From: Thermorudis peleae
GTDB lineage: Bacteria > Chloroflexota > Chloroflexia > Thermomicrobiales > Thermomicrobiaceae
Assembly (NCBI RefSeq): GCF_000744775.1
Contig: NZ_JQMP01000003.1
Coordinates: 124,001 to 188,000 of the forward strand
DNA length: 64,000 nt
Reading direction: 5' to 3'
A program made the translations under genes and the position numbers. The notes below the pieces were generated by a model that saw nothing but the letters and a program-made list of their open reading frames with translations, was not told where the DNA came from and ran no database searches. Below are positions 34,837-44,796 of this stretch, piece after piece (positions within the stretch are counted from its first letter, which is position 1; each line of letters starts with the position of its first letter).

Positions 34837-36585
34837 CTAGCCCTGCTGGCGCGCCGCCCGCCGTGCCGCCCGCCAGGCAAGCAACCCGTCGAGATCCCGC
34901 GCGTTCAGCACGTGGCGCGCCTCCGCCCAGCCGCGCCGCGCCTGCGCCACCGCATAGCGCCGGTAGTCGAAGTTCCGGCGACTGTGCGCGTCCGTCGTGC
35001 AGGCCACCAGCACCCCCTGGGCGATCGCTCGCCGCACCCAGACGTCTTCAATGTCGAGCCGGTCGGGCTGCCCGTTCACCTCGATCGCCACCCCATGCGC
35101 GGCCGCAGTCGCGATCACGGCCTCGAGGTCGACGGCGTAGCCATCGCGCCGCCCCAACAGCCGGCCGGTGGCATGCCCGAGCACGTCGACCATCGGGTGA
35201 GCGAGCGCCCGGCAGATGCGCGCGGTCATCGCCTCGCGCGACTGCCGGAATTGGTTATGCACCGAAACGATCACCACGTCGAGCATGGCCAGCACATCGT
35301 CAGGGTAGTCGAGCCGCCCGTCCGGCAAGATGCTCACCTCGGCCCCGTGCAGCACCCGAAACGGCGCGAGTTTGGCGTTCAGCGCCGCAATCGCGCGATG
35401 CTGCTCGCGCAGCCGCTCGGCGCTCAGCCCGCCCGCGACTGCTGGCGTCGGCGAGTGGTCGGTAATCACCAGGTAGGCGTCGCCGCGGGCCCGCGCGGCC
35501 TCGACCATCTGCTCCAGCGTGTCAGCACCGTCGCTCCAGTCAGTATGGGCGTGCAGCTCGCCGCGGATGTCAGCCACGGTCACCAACGCCGGCAACGCGT
35601 GCGCGGCCGCCGCCTCCACCTCGCCTGCGCCCTCACGCAACTCCGGCGGCACCCAGTCCAGCCCGAGCGCGGCGTAGACCGCGGCCTCGTCCGCACCAGC
35701 ACGCCGCCGGCCCTGCTCATCGACCAGCCCGGCTGGCGTGAGCCGCCAACCGCGCGCCACGGCCCGGGCCGCCAGCTGCTCGACGTGCGCCCGCGCGCCT
35801 GTCCAGAACAGCAACGCCGTGCCCCACGCGTCCGGCTCGACCAGCACGACCCGCACCGGCACTCCGGCCGCGTGCTCGAGCACCTGCCACGCGTCCTCGG
35901 CCCGCACGCGCTCGACACCGGGCAGGTTTGGCAGGGCCGCGATCACCGCATCCGGCTCGGCCGTCGCCACCAGCAGCGTCACGTCGCCAACCGTCGCCCG
36001 CCAGCGCCGCAGGCTGCCCACTGGCGAGACTGCCCGCACCGCCCGGTGCTGCGCGAGCTCGGCTGCCAGCGCCTCCGCCAGCGGCAGCACTGCGCCGAGC
36101 AATAACCGCGCCGGCCGCTCCTCTGGCGTTGCCAGCGCTGCCAGCACCTGCTGCTCCAACGCCGCCCCAAAGCCGGGGATGCCGCGCAGTTCGCCGCGTT
36201 CGGCCGCAGCCCGCAGCGCTGCCAGCGACGTAATGCCCCGCTTGAGCAACTGGCGCGCCCGCGCCGGGCCGATCCCCGGCACGCGCAGCAGCGCCACCGC
36301 CTCGGCCGGCACCTGTGCCCGCAGGCGTTCCAAGTAGCCCAACTGGCCGGTCGTCAGGTACTCATGGATCTTGGCTGCCAACGCCTTGCCGACGCCCGGA
36401 ATCGCATCGAGCTGGCCAGCCGCGTCCAGCTCAGCGATATCGACGGCCAGCCCGCGCACCTGCTCGGCGGCCGCGCGATAGGCCCGCACCCGAAACGGCT
36501 GCTCGTCCTGCAGCTCCAGCAAGTCCGCGATCTCCTCCAGCACGTGCGCCACCGCGTGGTTGCGCGCTGTCCCGCCCTCAGCCAT
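34837..36585 (-). CDS. PolX-family protein with degenerate polymerase site and intact PHP nuclease domain
   Basis: A 582-aa homologue of bacterial DNA polymerase X. The 8-kDa/HhH part (1-150) has IPGVGKALAAKIHEYL and VPGIGPARARQLL. In the palm, GSLRRWRATVGDVTLLVAT keeps the first catalytic Asp (D201) but has Thr203 where the second Asp should be. The third (VDLR in Thermus PolX) is Arg245, and TGSK has become TGAR. The PHP domain (about 335-570) keeps all its metal motifs: ELHAHTDWSDG, ITDHSPT, HGAEVSIL, VSVHNQF, GHATGRLLGRR and TTDAHS. The protein is thus expected to be a nuclease or phosphoesterase rather than a polymerase. Confidence 0.88.
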   Translation of the reverse strand: MAEGGTARNHAVAHVLEEIADLLELQDEQPFRVRAYRAAAEQVRGLAVDIAELDAAGQLDAIPGVGKALAAKIHEYLTTGQLGYLERLRAQVPAEAVALLRVPGIGPARARQLLKRGITSLAALRAAAERGELRGIPGFGAALEQQVLAALATPEERPARLLLGAVLPLAEALAAELAQHRAVRAVSPVGSLRRWRATVGDVTLLVATAEPDAVIAALPNLPGVERVRAEDAWQVLEHAAGVPVRVVLVEPDAWGTALLFWTGARAHVEQLAARAVARGWRLTPAGLVDEQGRRRAGADEAAVYAALGLDWVPPELREGAGEVEAAAAHALPALVTVADIRGELHAHTDWSDGADTLEQMVEAARARGDAYLVITDHSPTPAVAGGLSAERLREQHRAIAALNAKLAPFRVLHGAEVSILPDGRLDYPDDVLAMLDVVIVSVHNQFRQSREAMTARICRALAHPMVDVLGHATGRLLGRRDGYAVDLEAVIATAAAHGVAIEVNGQPDRLDIEDVWVRRAIAQGVLVACTTDAHSRRNFDYRRYAVAQARRGWAEARHVLNARDLDGLLAWRAARRAARQQG

Positions 36586-36685
36586 CGTCCCACCTCACGC
36601 CCTTGGCCACCGGTGCCTCCTTGTCGCCAGTGTACTGCGAAGCGCCCACGCTGCGGCAGCGGCCAAATGACCCAGCGCATCCAGC

Positions 36686-36727
36686 TATACTTAGACGGCA
36701 GTGTAGGCCGCAGCGGTTCACCGCTGC
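36686..36727 (+). promoter_or_regulatory. -10 box followed by 18-bp near-perfect palindrome in the ftsY leader
   Basis: TATACT (36686-36691) is followed at 36710-36727 by GCAGCGGT-TC-ACCGCTGC, a perfect 8+8 dyad around two bases. It would sit at about +12 of the transcript, as operator or leader hairpin. A second hairpin (CCGGC-CATC-GCCGG, 36746-36759) lies just before the ribosome site. No -35 is clear. Confidence 0.4.
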
Positions 36728-36779
36728 CGAACGTTGCCATTATCCCCGGCCATCGCCGGATCATTGAGGAGTTGTGTCT

Positions 36780-37742
36780 GTGATCTTTCGACGATTCTTT
36801 CGGCGAACCACGCCCGAACCCCACGTCCAGGAAGGCCTGCGCAAGAGCCGGCGCGGCATCTTCCGCGAGATCGTCGCGCTCTTCGACCGCAGCGCCATCG
36901 ACGACGAGCTCTTCGACGACCTCGAGGCCCTCTTGATTCAGGCTGACCTCGGCGTCGAGACCACCCAGGCCTTGCTCGACCAGCTCCGCGCGCGCATTCG
37001 CCGCGAGGGGATCACCGACCCGGCGCAGGCCCGCGAACTGCTGCGTCAGGAAATGATTGCCCTCCTTGAGCAGGCCACCCGTAACCGCCGTGTCAAGATC
37101 TACCAGCGCGGCGTGCCGTTCGTCACCCTCGTCGTCGGCGTCAACGGCACCGGTAAGACGACGACGATCGCCAAGCTCGCCAAGTACCACCAGGACCGCG
37201 GCCGCAACGTCCTGCTCGTCGCCGGCGACACCTTCCGCGCTGCCGCGATCGACCAGCTCAAAGTCTGGGGCGAGCGCCTCGGCGTGCCAGTCATCAGCCA
37301 TGCGCCCGGCGCTGACCCTGGTGCCGTCGTCTTCGACGGCCTCCAGGCCGCCTTCAACCGCAACTACGATATCCTGCTGATCGACACCGCCGGCCGGCTC
37401 CACACCAAGTACAACCTGATGGAAGAGCTCAAGAAGATTCGCCGGGTCATCCAGCGCCAGGTGCCCGACGCCCCGCAGGAAGTCCTGCTGGTCATCGATG
37501 CCACCACCGGGCAGAACGGCCTGGCGCAGGCCCGCCTCTTCACCGACGCTGCCGGCGTCACCGACATCGCCATCGCCAAGCTCGACGGCACCGCCAAAGG
37601 CGGCATCGCCTTCGCCATCGCCCGCGAACTCGGCATCCCGATCAGCTACATCGGCACCGGCGAGAAGGTCACCGACTTCGCCGAGTTCGACCCCGAAACC
37701 TACGTCGATGCCCTCTTCTTCGACGATGAGGAGGCCGCCTGA
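36780..37742 (+). CDS. ftsY: Signal recognition particle receptor FtsY
   Basis: A 320-aa SRP GTPase that receives SRP-ribosome complexes at the membrane. The N-terminal acidic A-domain is very short; the N domain begins [14 protein letters not shown]. The G domain shows [15 protein letters not shown] (G1), [22 protein letters not shown] (G3), TKLDG-type [10 protein letters not shown] (G4) and [14 protein letters not shown] at the end, which is specific to FtsY. GTG at 36780 is preferred to GTG 36774 because GAGGAG ends at 36771. Its stop overlaps the ffh start (TGATG), so receptor and SRP protein are made together. Confidence 0.95.
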   Translation: MIFRRFFRRTTPEPHVQEGLRKSRRGIFREIVALFDRSAIDDELFDDLEALLIQADLGVETTQALLDQLRARIRREGITDPAQARELLRQEMIALLEQATRNRRVKIYQRGVPFVTLVVGVNGTGKTTTIAKLAKYHQDRGRNVLLVAGDTFRAAAIDQLKVWGERLGVPVISHAPGADPGAVVFDGLQAAFNRNYDILLIDTAGRLHTKYNLMEELKKIRRVIQRQVPDAPQEVLLVIDATTGQNGLAQARLFTDAAGVTDIAIAKLDGTAKGGIAFAIARELGIPISYIGTGEKVTDFAEFDPETYVDALFFDDEEAA

Positions 37743-39247
37743 TGTTTGAAACGCTGACCGATCGCCTCACCGCCGCCTTCCAGCGCATCGGCCGCAAGGG
37801 CCGCCTGACCGAGGAAGACGTCGACGAAGCCCTGCGTGAAGTCCGCCGTGCCCTCCTCGAGGCCGACGTCCACTACCGCGTCGTCCGCGACTTCGTCGCC
37901 ACGGTGCGCGAGCGGGCCATCGGCGAGGAAGTCCTGCGCTCCCTCACCCCCGCCCAGCAGGTCATTGCGATCGTCCACCAGGAACTCGTCCGCCTGCTCG
38001 GTGAGGAGCGCGTGCCGCTGCAGTGGGCGCCGCAGCCGCCGAGCGTCTTCCTCCTCGTCGGCCTGCAGGGCTCCGGCAAAACGACCCACGTCGCCAAGCT
38101 CGGCGCCCTGCTCAAGAAGGAAGGCCGCCGCCCTCTCCTCGTCGCCGCCGACGTCTACCGCCCAGCGGCCATCGCGCAACTGCAAACCCTCGGCCAGCAG
38201 AACGACCTGCCCGTCTACGCTGAGGGCCCAAACGCCGACCCGGTCGACATCGCCCGGCGCGCCGTCGCCCACGCGCGCCAGTACGGCTACAACCCGGTCA
38301 TCATCGACACTGCCGGCCGCCTCCAGATCGACGAGCGCATGATGCAGGAGGTCGAGCGCATCAAGGCCGCCGTCAACCCGGTCGAAATCCTCCTCGTCGC
38401 CGACGCCATGACCGGCCAGGAGGCCGTCCGCGTCGCCGAGGAGTTCCACCGCCGCCTCACGCTCACCGGTCTCATCCTCACCAAGATGGACGGCGATGCC
38501 CGCGGCGGCGCTGCGCTCTCGATCCGCGCCGTCGTCGGCGTCCCGATCAAGTTCATCGGCACGGGCGAGCGCGTGGATGCCATCGAGCCCTTCTACCCCG
38601 ACCGCCTCGCCACCCGCATCCTCGGCATGGGCGACGTCGTCTCGCTCATCGAGAAGGCGCAACAGCAGACGTCCGAGGAAGAGCGCCAGAAGCTGCAGGA
38701 GAAAGTCCTGACCGGCTCCTTCAACCTCGAAGACTTCCTCCACCAGCTCCAGCAGCTCAAGCGGATGGGCCCGCTCACCCAGCTCCTCGAGATGATCCCC
38801 GGCGTCGGCCAGCTCATCCGCCAGCAGCAGGTGCAGATCAGCGACGACGAGTATAAGCACATTGAGGCCATCATCCTTTCGATGACGCCCGAGGAGCGCC
38901 GTAACCCTGACATCATTACCTACAGCCGGCGCCGTCGCATTGCCCGCGGCAGCGGCACGACGATGGCCGAGGTCAGCCAGCTCCTCAGCCAGTTCAAGCA
39001 GATGCAGCGGATGATGGCCGAGCTTGGCCAGGCGGCCATGGGCGGCGGCCGCCGCGGTGCACTCCGCGGCCTGCTCGGCGGTGGGGGCAACCCCCTGGCC
39101 GCCCTCGGCAACGGCGGCCTCGATGGCCTCATGGGCGGCTTGCCCACCAACCTGCCCAGCGGCAGCCTCCCCCGCCGCCCGCCACAGCCACCGCCCAAGG
39201 CCGGCAAGCACGCCAAGAACAAGAAGAAGCACAAGAAGCGCCACTAG
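37742..39247 (+). CDS. ffh: Signal recognition particle protein Ffh (SRP54)
   Basis: A 501-aa SRP GTPase that binds signal peptides and 4.5S RNA. N domain LTDRLTAAFQRIGRKGRLTEEDVDEAL; G domain with GLQGSGKTTHVAKLG (G1), [22 protein letters not shown] (G3) and TKMDGDARGGA (G4), then FIGTGERVDAIEPF. The M domain (about 320-440) has the RNA-binding GSGTTMAEVSQLLSQF (normally SGxGxxVxxVNxLL; glycine-serine-glycine kept) and Met-rich helices. The tail is a Gly/Met stretch ending in a run of Lys/His (KNKKKHKKRH). ATG overlaps the ftsY stop. Confidence 0.96.
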   Translation: MFETLTDRLTAAFQRIGRKGRLTEEDVDEALREVRRALLEADVHYRVVRDFVATVRERAIGEEVLRSLTPAQQVIAIVHQELVRLLGEERVPLQWAPQPPSVFLLVGLQGSGKTTHVAKLGALLKKEGRRPLLVAADVYRPAAIAQLQTLGQQNDLPVYAEGPNADPVDIARRAVAHARQYGYNPVIIDTAGRLQIDERMMQEVERIKAAVNPVEILLVADAMTGQEAVRVAEEFHRRLTLTGLILTKMDGDARGGAALSIRAVVGVPIKFIGTGERVDAIEPFYPDRLATRILGMGDVVSLIEKAQQQTSEEERQKLQEKVLTGSFNLEDFLHQLQQLKRMGPLTQLLEMIPGVGQLIRQQQVQISDDEYKHIEAIILSMTPEERRNPDIITYSRRRRIARGSGTTMAEVSQLLSQFKQMQRMMAELGQAAMGGGRRGALRGLLGGGGNPLAALGNGGLDGLMGGLPTNLPSGSLPRRPPQPPPKAGKHAKNKKKHKKRH

Positions 39248-39307
39248 GGGGCGCCGCGCGGCCCGAACGGCTGCGCACGCCCCCACGAAACGGCACGGTG
39301 ACCAGCC

Positions 39308-40387
39308 ATGAGCATCCAGTTGCAGCGATGGATGGAACGCCTCCGCACCCTCCCCATCTTCTACAAAGTCTTGATCGCGAACACGACCATTGTCGTCGCC
39401 GGCGCCGTCGTCGGCACGACGCTCACCCTGCTCTCAACCGGCAGCACCGAGCACATCGTTGAACTCGTCGTCCTCTTCGGCACCACTGGCACACTCCTCA
39501 GCGCCATGCTCAACTGGGTTGTCCTGCGCGCCGCCTTCCAGCCCATCCGCGCCCTCGAATACACCGCCGACCAGGTGCGCCAGGGCAAGTTCGACGTCCG
39601 CGCGCCCACCGTCCCCTTCAGCGACCCGAACCTCGACGCCCTCACCGCCACCTTCAACGCCATGCTCGACACCATGGTCGCCTACCAGAGCCGCCTCCGC
39701 GAGCTCTCCCAGCGCGTCCTGAGCGCGCAAGAGGCTGAGCGCCAGCGCATCGCTCGCGAACTCCACGACGACACCGCCCAGACCCTCACCGCCCTGCTCC
39801 TGCGCCTCAAGATGCTCGAATCCGCCAACAGCGCGACCGACCGCGCCACCGTCCGCGAGCTCGTCAGCCTCACCGCCGCCGCGCTCGAGTCCATCCGCGC
39901 CATCGCCCAGGAGCTGCGTCCACCCGTCCTCGACGACTTCGGCCTGCCGACCGCCCTGCAGAGCCTCGCCGACCAGCAGCGCCAGCGCTTCGGCCTGCCC
40001 GTCAGCGTCGCCGTCCAGGGCCAGCCCCGCCGCCTGCCGCCCGACGTCGAACTCGCCCTCTACCGCATCGCTCAGGAGGCCCTCACCAACGCCGCCAAGC
40101 ACGCCGACGCTCGCCACGCGGTCGTCACCCTCAGCTTCGGCGACCACGCCGTCACTCTCTCCATCCACGACGACGGCCGCGGCTTCAACCTCCACGACCT
40201 CTCACTCGACCACGGCGAACTCGGCCTCTTCGGTATGCGTGAGCGCGCCGAACTCGCCGGCGGCACCTTCGCGATCCACTCCGCCCCCGGCGCCGGTACC
40301 ACCGTCCAGATCACCGTGCCGCACAACGGCAAGCTCGCCAGCGCCTCCGCCGCGCTGTCCACCGAACCAGAAAGGAGCACCCCGTGA
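39308..40387 (+). CDS. NarX/LiaS-type sensor histidine kinase (HisKA_3)
   Basis: A 359-aa membrane kinase. Two membrane segments (about 18-42 and 48-73) are joined by only a few residues, so there is almost no extracellular sensor. A HAMP-like linker (QPIRALEYTADQVRQGKFDV) leads to the dimerisation helix with phospho-acceptor His153 in RIARELHDDTAQTL. The HATPase domain has EALTNAAKHADA (N box), DDGRGF (G1) and GLFGMRERAELAGG (G2). Its GTG-started partner regulator overlaps its stop (40384-40387). The signal is likely in the membrane or from another protein. Confidence 0.92.
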   Translation: MSIQLQRWMERLRTLPIFYKVLIANTTIVVAGAVVGTTLTLLSTGSTEHIVELVVLFGTTGTLLSAMLNWVVLRAAFQPIRALEYTADQVRQGKFDVRAPTVPFSDPNLDALTATFNAMLDTMVAYQSRLRELSQRVLSAQEAERQRIARELHDDTAQTLTALLLRLKMLESANSATDRATVRELVSLTAAALESIRAIAQELRPPVLDDFGLPTALQSLADQQRQRFGLPVSVAVQGQPRRLPPDVELALYRIAQEALTNAAKHADARHAVVTLSFGDHAVTLSIHDDGRGFNLHDLSLDHGELGLFGMRERAELAGGTFAIHSAPGAGTTVQITVPHNGKLASASAALSTEPERSTP

Positions 40388-41055
40388 GCCGCACGCAACA
40401 GCCGATCCGCGTCGTCCTCGCCGACGACCACCCGATCGTTCGCGCCGGGCTCCGTGCCCTCCTCGAGTCGCAGCCGGACATGGTCGTCGTCGGCGAAGCC
40501 GGCACGGCCAGCGAAGCTGTCGACCTGGTCCGCCAGACTACGCCCGACGTCGCCGTCCTCGACATCTCGATGCCCGGCGGCGGGCTTGAAGCCCTTCGCG
40601 AGATCGCCGCGCTCAAACTCCCGACCCGCGTCCTCATCCTCACTGTGCACGCCGAAGAACGCTACCTGCTCCCTGTCCTCCAGGCCGGCGGCTCCGGCTA
40701 CGTGCGCAAGACCAGCCTCCACACCGACCTGCTCGACGCCATCCGCACTGTCGCCGCCGGCGAAGTCTTCGTCGACCCGGACGCCGCTCGCATGCTCCTC
40801 CAGGGCTACCTCGACCAGGTCAAGCGCGGCGAAGTCCAAGACCCCGCCCAACTGCTCTCCGAACGCGAGCGTGAGGTGCTGCGCCTCACCGCTGCCGGCT
40901 ACACCGCCCAGGAGATCGCCGAGCAGCTCTACCTCTCCCCCAAGACCGTCGAGACCTACCGTCACCGCGTCATGCAGAAGCTCGGCTTCAGCCGCCGCTC
41001 CGAGCTCGTGCGCTTCGCCCTGCAGATCGGCTTGCTCGACCCCGACGCGTCCTAA
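40384..41055 (+). CDS. NarL/LuxR-family response regulator
   Basis: A 223-aa two-component regulator. Receiver domain 8-125 with acidic pocket DD (14-15), phospho-acceptor Asp60 in VAVLDISMPGGG and the conserved Lys in YVRKTS. The LuxR-type HTH (about 155-215) reads LSEREREVLRLTAAGYTAQEIAEQL then SPKTVETYRHRVMQKLG. GTG start at 40384 overlaps the kinase stop, so the two are stoichiometrically coupled. Target genes cannot be read from this window; palindromic leader sites nearby (for example at 36710) are possibilities only. Confidence 0.94.
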   Translation: MSRTQQPIRVVLADDHPIVRAGLRALLESQPDMVVVGEAGTASEAVDLVRQTTPDVAVLDISMPGGGLEALREIAALKLPTRVLILTVHAEERYLLPVLQAGGSGYVRKTSLHTDLLDAIRTVAAGEVFVDPDAARMLLQGYLDQVKRGEVQDPAQLLSEREREVLRLTAAGYTAQEIAEQLYLSPKTVETYRHRVMQKLGFSRRSELVRFALQIGLLDPDAS

Positions 41056-41120
41056 CCGGTGACAACGCGGCGGCGTGGCTGCCGGCACTGCGCCCCAGCA
41101 ACCTCCGACGCGCTGAAAAG

Positions 41121-41158
41121 CGTGACAGCCTGCCAGGTTACCCCGACAGGCTGCCACG
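41121..41158 (-). terminator. Hairpin between convergent response regulator and guaB, probable terminator
   Basis: Arms CGTGACAGCCTG (41121-41132) and CAGGCTGCCACG (41147-41158) pair at 11 of 12 positions with a 14-nt loop. On the minus strand the stem is followed by CTTTTC, so it best fits the end of the guaB transcript, but it could act both ways. Confidence 0.5.
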
Positions 41159-41199
41159 CCCTCCCCAACCGCGCCCTGCCGTCCGTGGGAAGAACGAAG

Positions 41200-42780
<1,581 letters not shown>

Positions 42781-42796
42781 TTACCATGCCCTGCGC

Positions 42797-43594
42797 TCAG
42801 TCGGCTGGACTAGCCGCCGGCGCGAGAGCCAAGCGTGCCACCAACTCCTCGCCCAACGCCGCATACGCCTGCGCCGCGCGCGAGCCCGGGTCATACTCAA
42901 AGATCGTCTTGCCAAAGCTCGGCGCTTCAGCCAGGCGCACCGTCCGCGGGATGATCGTGGCAAACACACGCCGGCCAAAGAAGCGGCGCACCTCCTGCAC
43001 CACCTGCAGCGCCAGCCGCGTCCGCGCGTCGAACATCGTCAGCACCACGCCCAAGACGTCGAGCGCCGGGTTCAACCGGCGCTTGATCAGGTCGATCGTC
43101 GTCACAAGCTGGGCCAGCCCTTCAAGGGCCAGGTATTCGCACTGCAGGGGTAAGAGAATCGCCCTGGCGGCGACCAGGGCGTTGACCGTCAACAGCCCGA
43201 GCGACGGCGGGCAATCGATCAGCACGACCTGGTAGTCCTCCAGTACCGGCATCAGCACAGTGCGCAGGCGCTGCTCGCGGCGGGGCAACGCCACCAGCTC
43301 GACCTCCGCCCCGGCCAGCGCCGCATTGGCCCCGAGCACGTCGAGCCCGGGCCGCACGTCACGGCAGAGACAGTCGGCCACTGCGGCCTCACCGAGCAAG
43401 GCCGTATAGGTTGTCAGGGCAAGCTCCTGCTTGGAGAGCCCCAGGCTGCTCGTCGCGTTTGCCTGCGGATCCATATCCACCAGCAGCACGCGCAGTCCTT
43501 GCCGGGCAAGGTAGTGCGCCAGGTTCACCGCCGTCGTCGTCTTGCCGACGCCGCCTTTCTGATTCGCCACTGCCAGCACGTGCGCCACGCTCAT
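42797..43594 (-). CDS. ParA/Soj-family ATPase, without adjacent ParB
   Basis: A 265-aa Walker-type ATPase of the chromosome-partitioning family. Deviant Walker [10 protein letters not shown] (13-21), A' motif [16 protein letters not shown], Walker [14 protein letters not shown] and the C-terminal [18 protein letters not shown], all typical of Soj. Such proteins load on DNA with ATP and move ParB-parS complexes. No parB gene or parS site (TGTTTCACGTGAAACA) was seen near it, and it sits next to guaB, so it may be an orphan or serve another cargo. Promoter candidate at 43623-43651. Confidence 0.92.
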   Translation of the reverse strand: MSVAHVLAVANQKGGVGKTTTAVNLAHYLARQGLRVLLVDMDPQANATSSLGLSKQELALTTYTALLGEAAVADCLCRDVRPGLDVLGANAALAGAEVELVALPRREQRLRTVLMPVLEDYQVVLIDCPPSLGLLTVNALVAARAILLPLQCEYLALEGLAQLVTTIDLIKRRLNPALDVLGVVLTMFDARTRLALQVVQEVRRFFGRRVFATIIPRTVRLAEAPSFGKTIFEYDPGSRAAQAYAALGEELVARLALAPAASPAD

Positions 43595-43622
43595 CTCCCG
43601 GCGCTCCGCTACTTATCGGGCT

Positions 43623-43651
43623 AGTCTAGCATGTCCACGGCCGCAACACAA
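43623..43651 (-). promoter_or_regulatory. Candidate promoter for parA
   Basis: On the minus strand: -35 TTGTGT (43651-43646), 17-bp spacer, -10 TAGACT (43628-43623), about 30 bp before the start codon. The -35 is only half-consensus. Confidence 0.4.
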
Positions 43652-43701
43652 GGTCGAACCGCCTGTTGCTGGCCATGCCGCCCGCACGTCGCGCCCCCAG
43701 C

Positions 43702-44640
43702 TCACCCCCCCGCTGGCTTGCCAGCTGGCGGCTGCGCGCTCGCCTGCTCAGCCGCATCCGGCTCCCCAGCGCCCTGCGCCGTCCCCGGCACGCCCGCTTG
43801 CGCCAGCGCCCGCACGATCCACAGCCGCAGCGCCTGCTGGACCCGCCACCGATCGAGCGGCCGCGTTCGCACCGCGACCCGCACCGTCACCTGCTGCGCC
43901 GCCGGCTGCTCCACGCCCACAATCTCTCCCGGCCCCAGCAGCGCCGGCGCGTAGTCTGGATCGTCCGCAATCACTTGCAGCGCCTGCTGGACCGTCCGCA
44001 GCACGGCCTCAAATCCTGCATCCAGCGGCACCGTCACATCCACCATCGCCCGCGCCCAGTCGCGCGTCAAGTTCGTCACCGTCCGGATATCGCCATTGGG
44101 CACCACGGTCAGCGCCCCATCTTGCCCGCGGATCGCCGTGTAGCGCAGCGTGATCACCTCCACCGTCCCGGTGACGCTCCCCACCGTCACCACGTCCCCG
44201 ACGAGGAAGTGCCCCTCGAGGATCAGGAAGAACCCACCGATGACATCCCGGATCAACGACTGCGCCCCAAACCCAACGGCGATCCCGGCCACCCCAGCGC
44301 TCGCCAGCAGCGGCCCAATCGGCACCCCGTAGATGTTCAGCACCGTCATCCCGGCGACGACGAGCACCACGAGCCGCACCGCCGACTCCGTCACGCTTGC
44401 CAGCGTCTGCAGCCGGACGGCCACCTCCCGCGGCGCTGTCCCGCGCCGTTCGAGCACGCGCCGGATCGTCTCCCCCAGCACCCGGTGGGCCAGCCGGATG
44501 ATCACCCAGGCCAGCACGACCGTCACCAGCGTTGCCGGCAACCCGCTCACCAAGCGGTCACCCAGCGCCAGCAACCGGCTCACCAACCCGCCCGACAGCG
44601 ACGCCTGCTCACTTGCCATCGTCAACCATGCACGCGGCAT
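43702..44640 (-). CDS. MscS-family mechanosensitive channel
   Basis: A 312-aa channel protein. Three membrane segments: about 25-50 (ATLVTVVLAWVIIRLAH), 70-95 and the pore helix TM3 (LLASAGVAGIAVGFGAQSLIRDVIGGFFLILE), whose Ala/Gly knobs and GFGAQ are diagnostic. The beta domain follows (FLVGDVVTVGSVTGTVEVITLR, VVPNGDI) and then the alpha/beta vestibule. It opens under membrane tension to release solutes. The C-terminal 25 residues are Ala/Pro/Gly-rich. ATG at 44640 follows GGGAGG; GTG at 44655 overlaps nothing useful. Divergent from the NADH dehydrogenase gene. Confidence 0.93.
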   Translation of the reverse strand: MPRAWLTMASEQASLSGGLVSRLLALGDRLVSGLPATLVTVVLAWVIIRLAHRVLGETIRRVLERRGTAPREVAVRLQTLASVTESAVRLVVLVVAGMTVLNIYGVPIGPLLASAGVAGIAVGFGAQSLIRDVIGGFFLILEGHFLVGDVVTVGSVTGTVEVITLRYTAIRGQDGALTVVPNGDIRTVTNLTRDWARAMVDVTVPLDAGFEAVLRTVQQALQVIADDPDYAPALLGPGEIVGVEQPAAQQVTVRVAVRTRPLDRWRVQQALRLWIVRALAQAGVPGTAQGAGEPDAAEQASAQPPAGKPAGG

Positions 44641-44714
44641 CGCCACCTCCCTCACACTCCGCCCCCGAGGCTAGCAGCCGCCCCCGCCAGCGGCAACCAG
44701 CCAACCACGCCGTT

Positions 44715-44723
44715 TGGTATGCT
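44715..44723 (+). promoter_or_regulatory. Extended -10 promoter of the NADH dehydrogenase gene
   Basis: TGG followed by TATGCT (44718-44723) forms an extended -10, 73 bp before the start. No -35 is present. The context GCCGTTTGGTA nearly equals that before hemE. Confidence 0.5.
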
Positions 44724-44796
44724 TAACGGCTGGCCTGTCGCCATTCCGTCGGATGACGACAGACCACCCAACTGGGAGAACGCAAAGGACATGCTG

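Noticed and set aside
43666-44790. N-terminal extension of the NADH dehydrogenase frame
   Set aside because: It is antisense to the mscS gene, Arg/His/Pro-rich, and the true start has a ribosome site just before the FAD motif.
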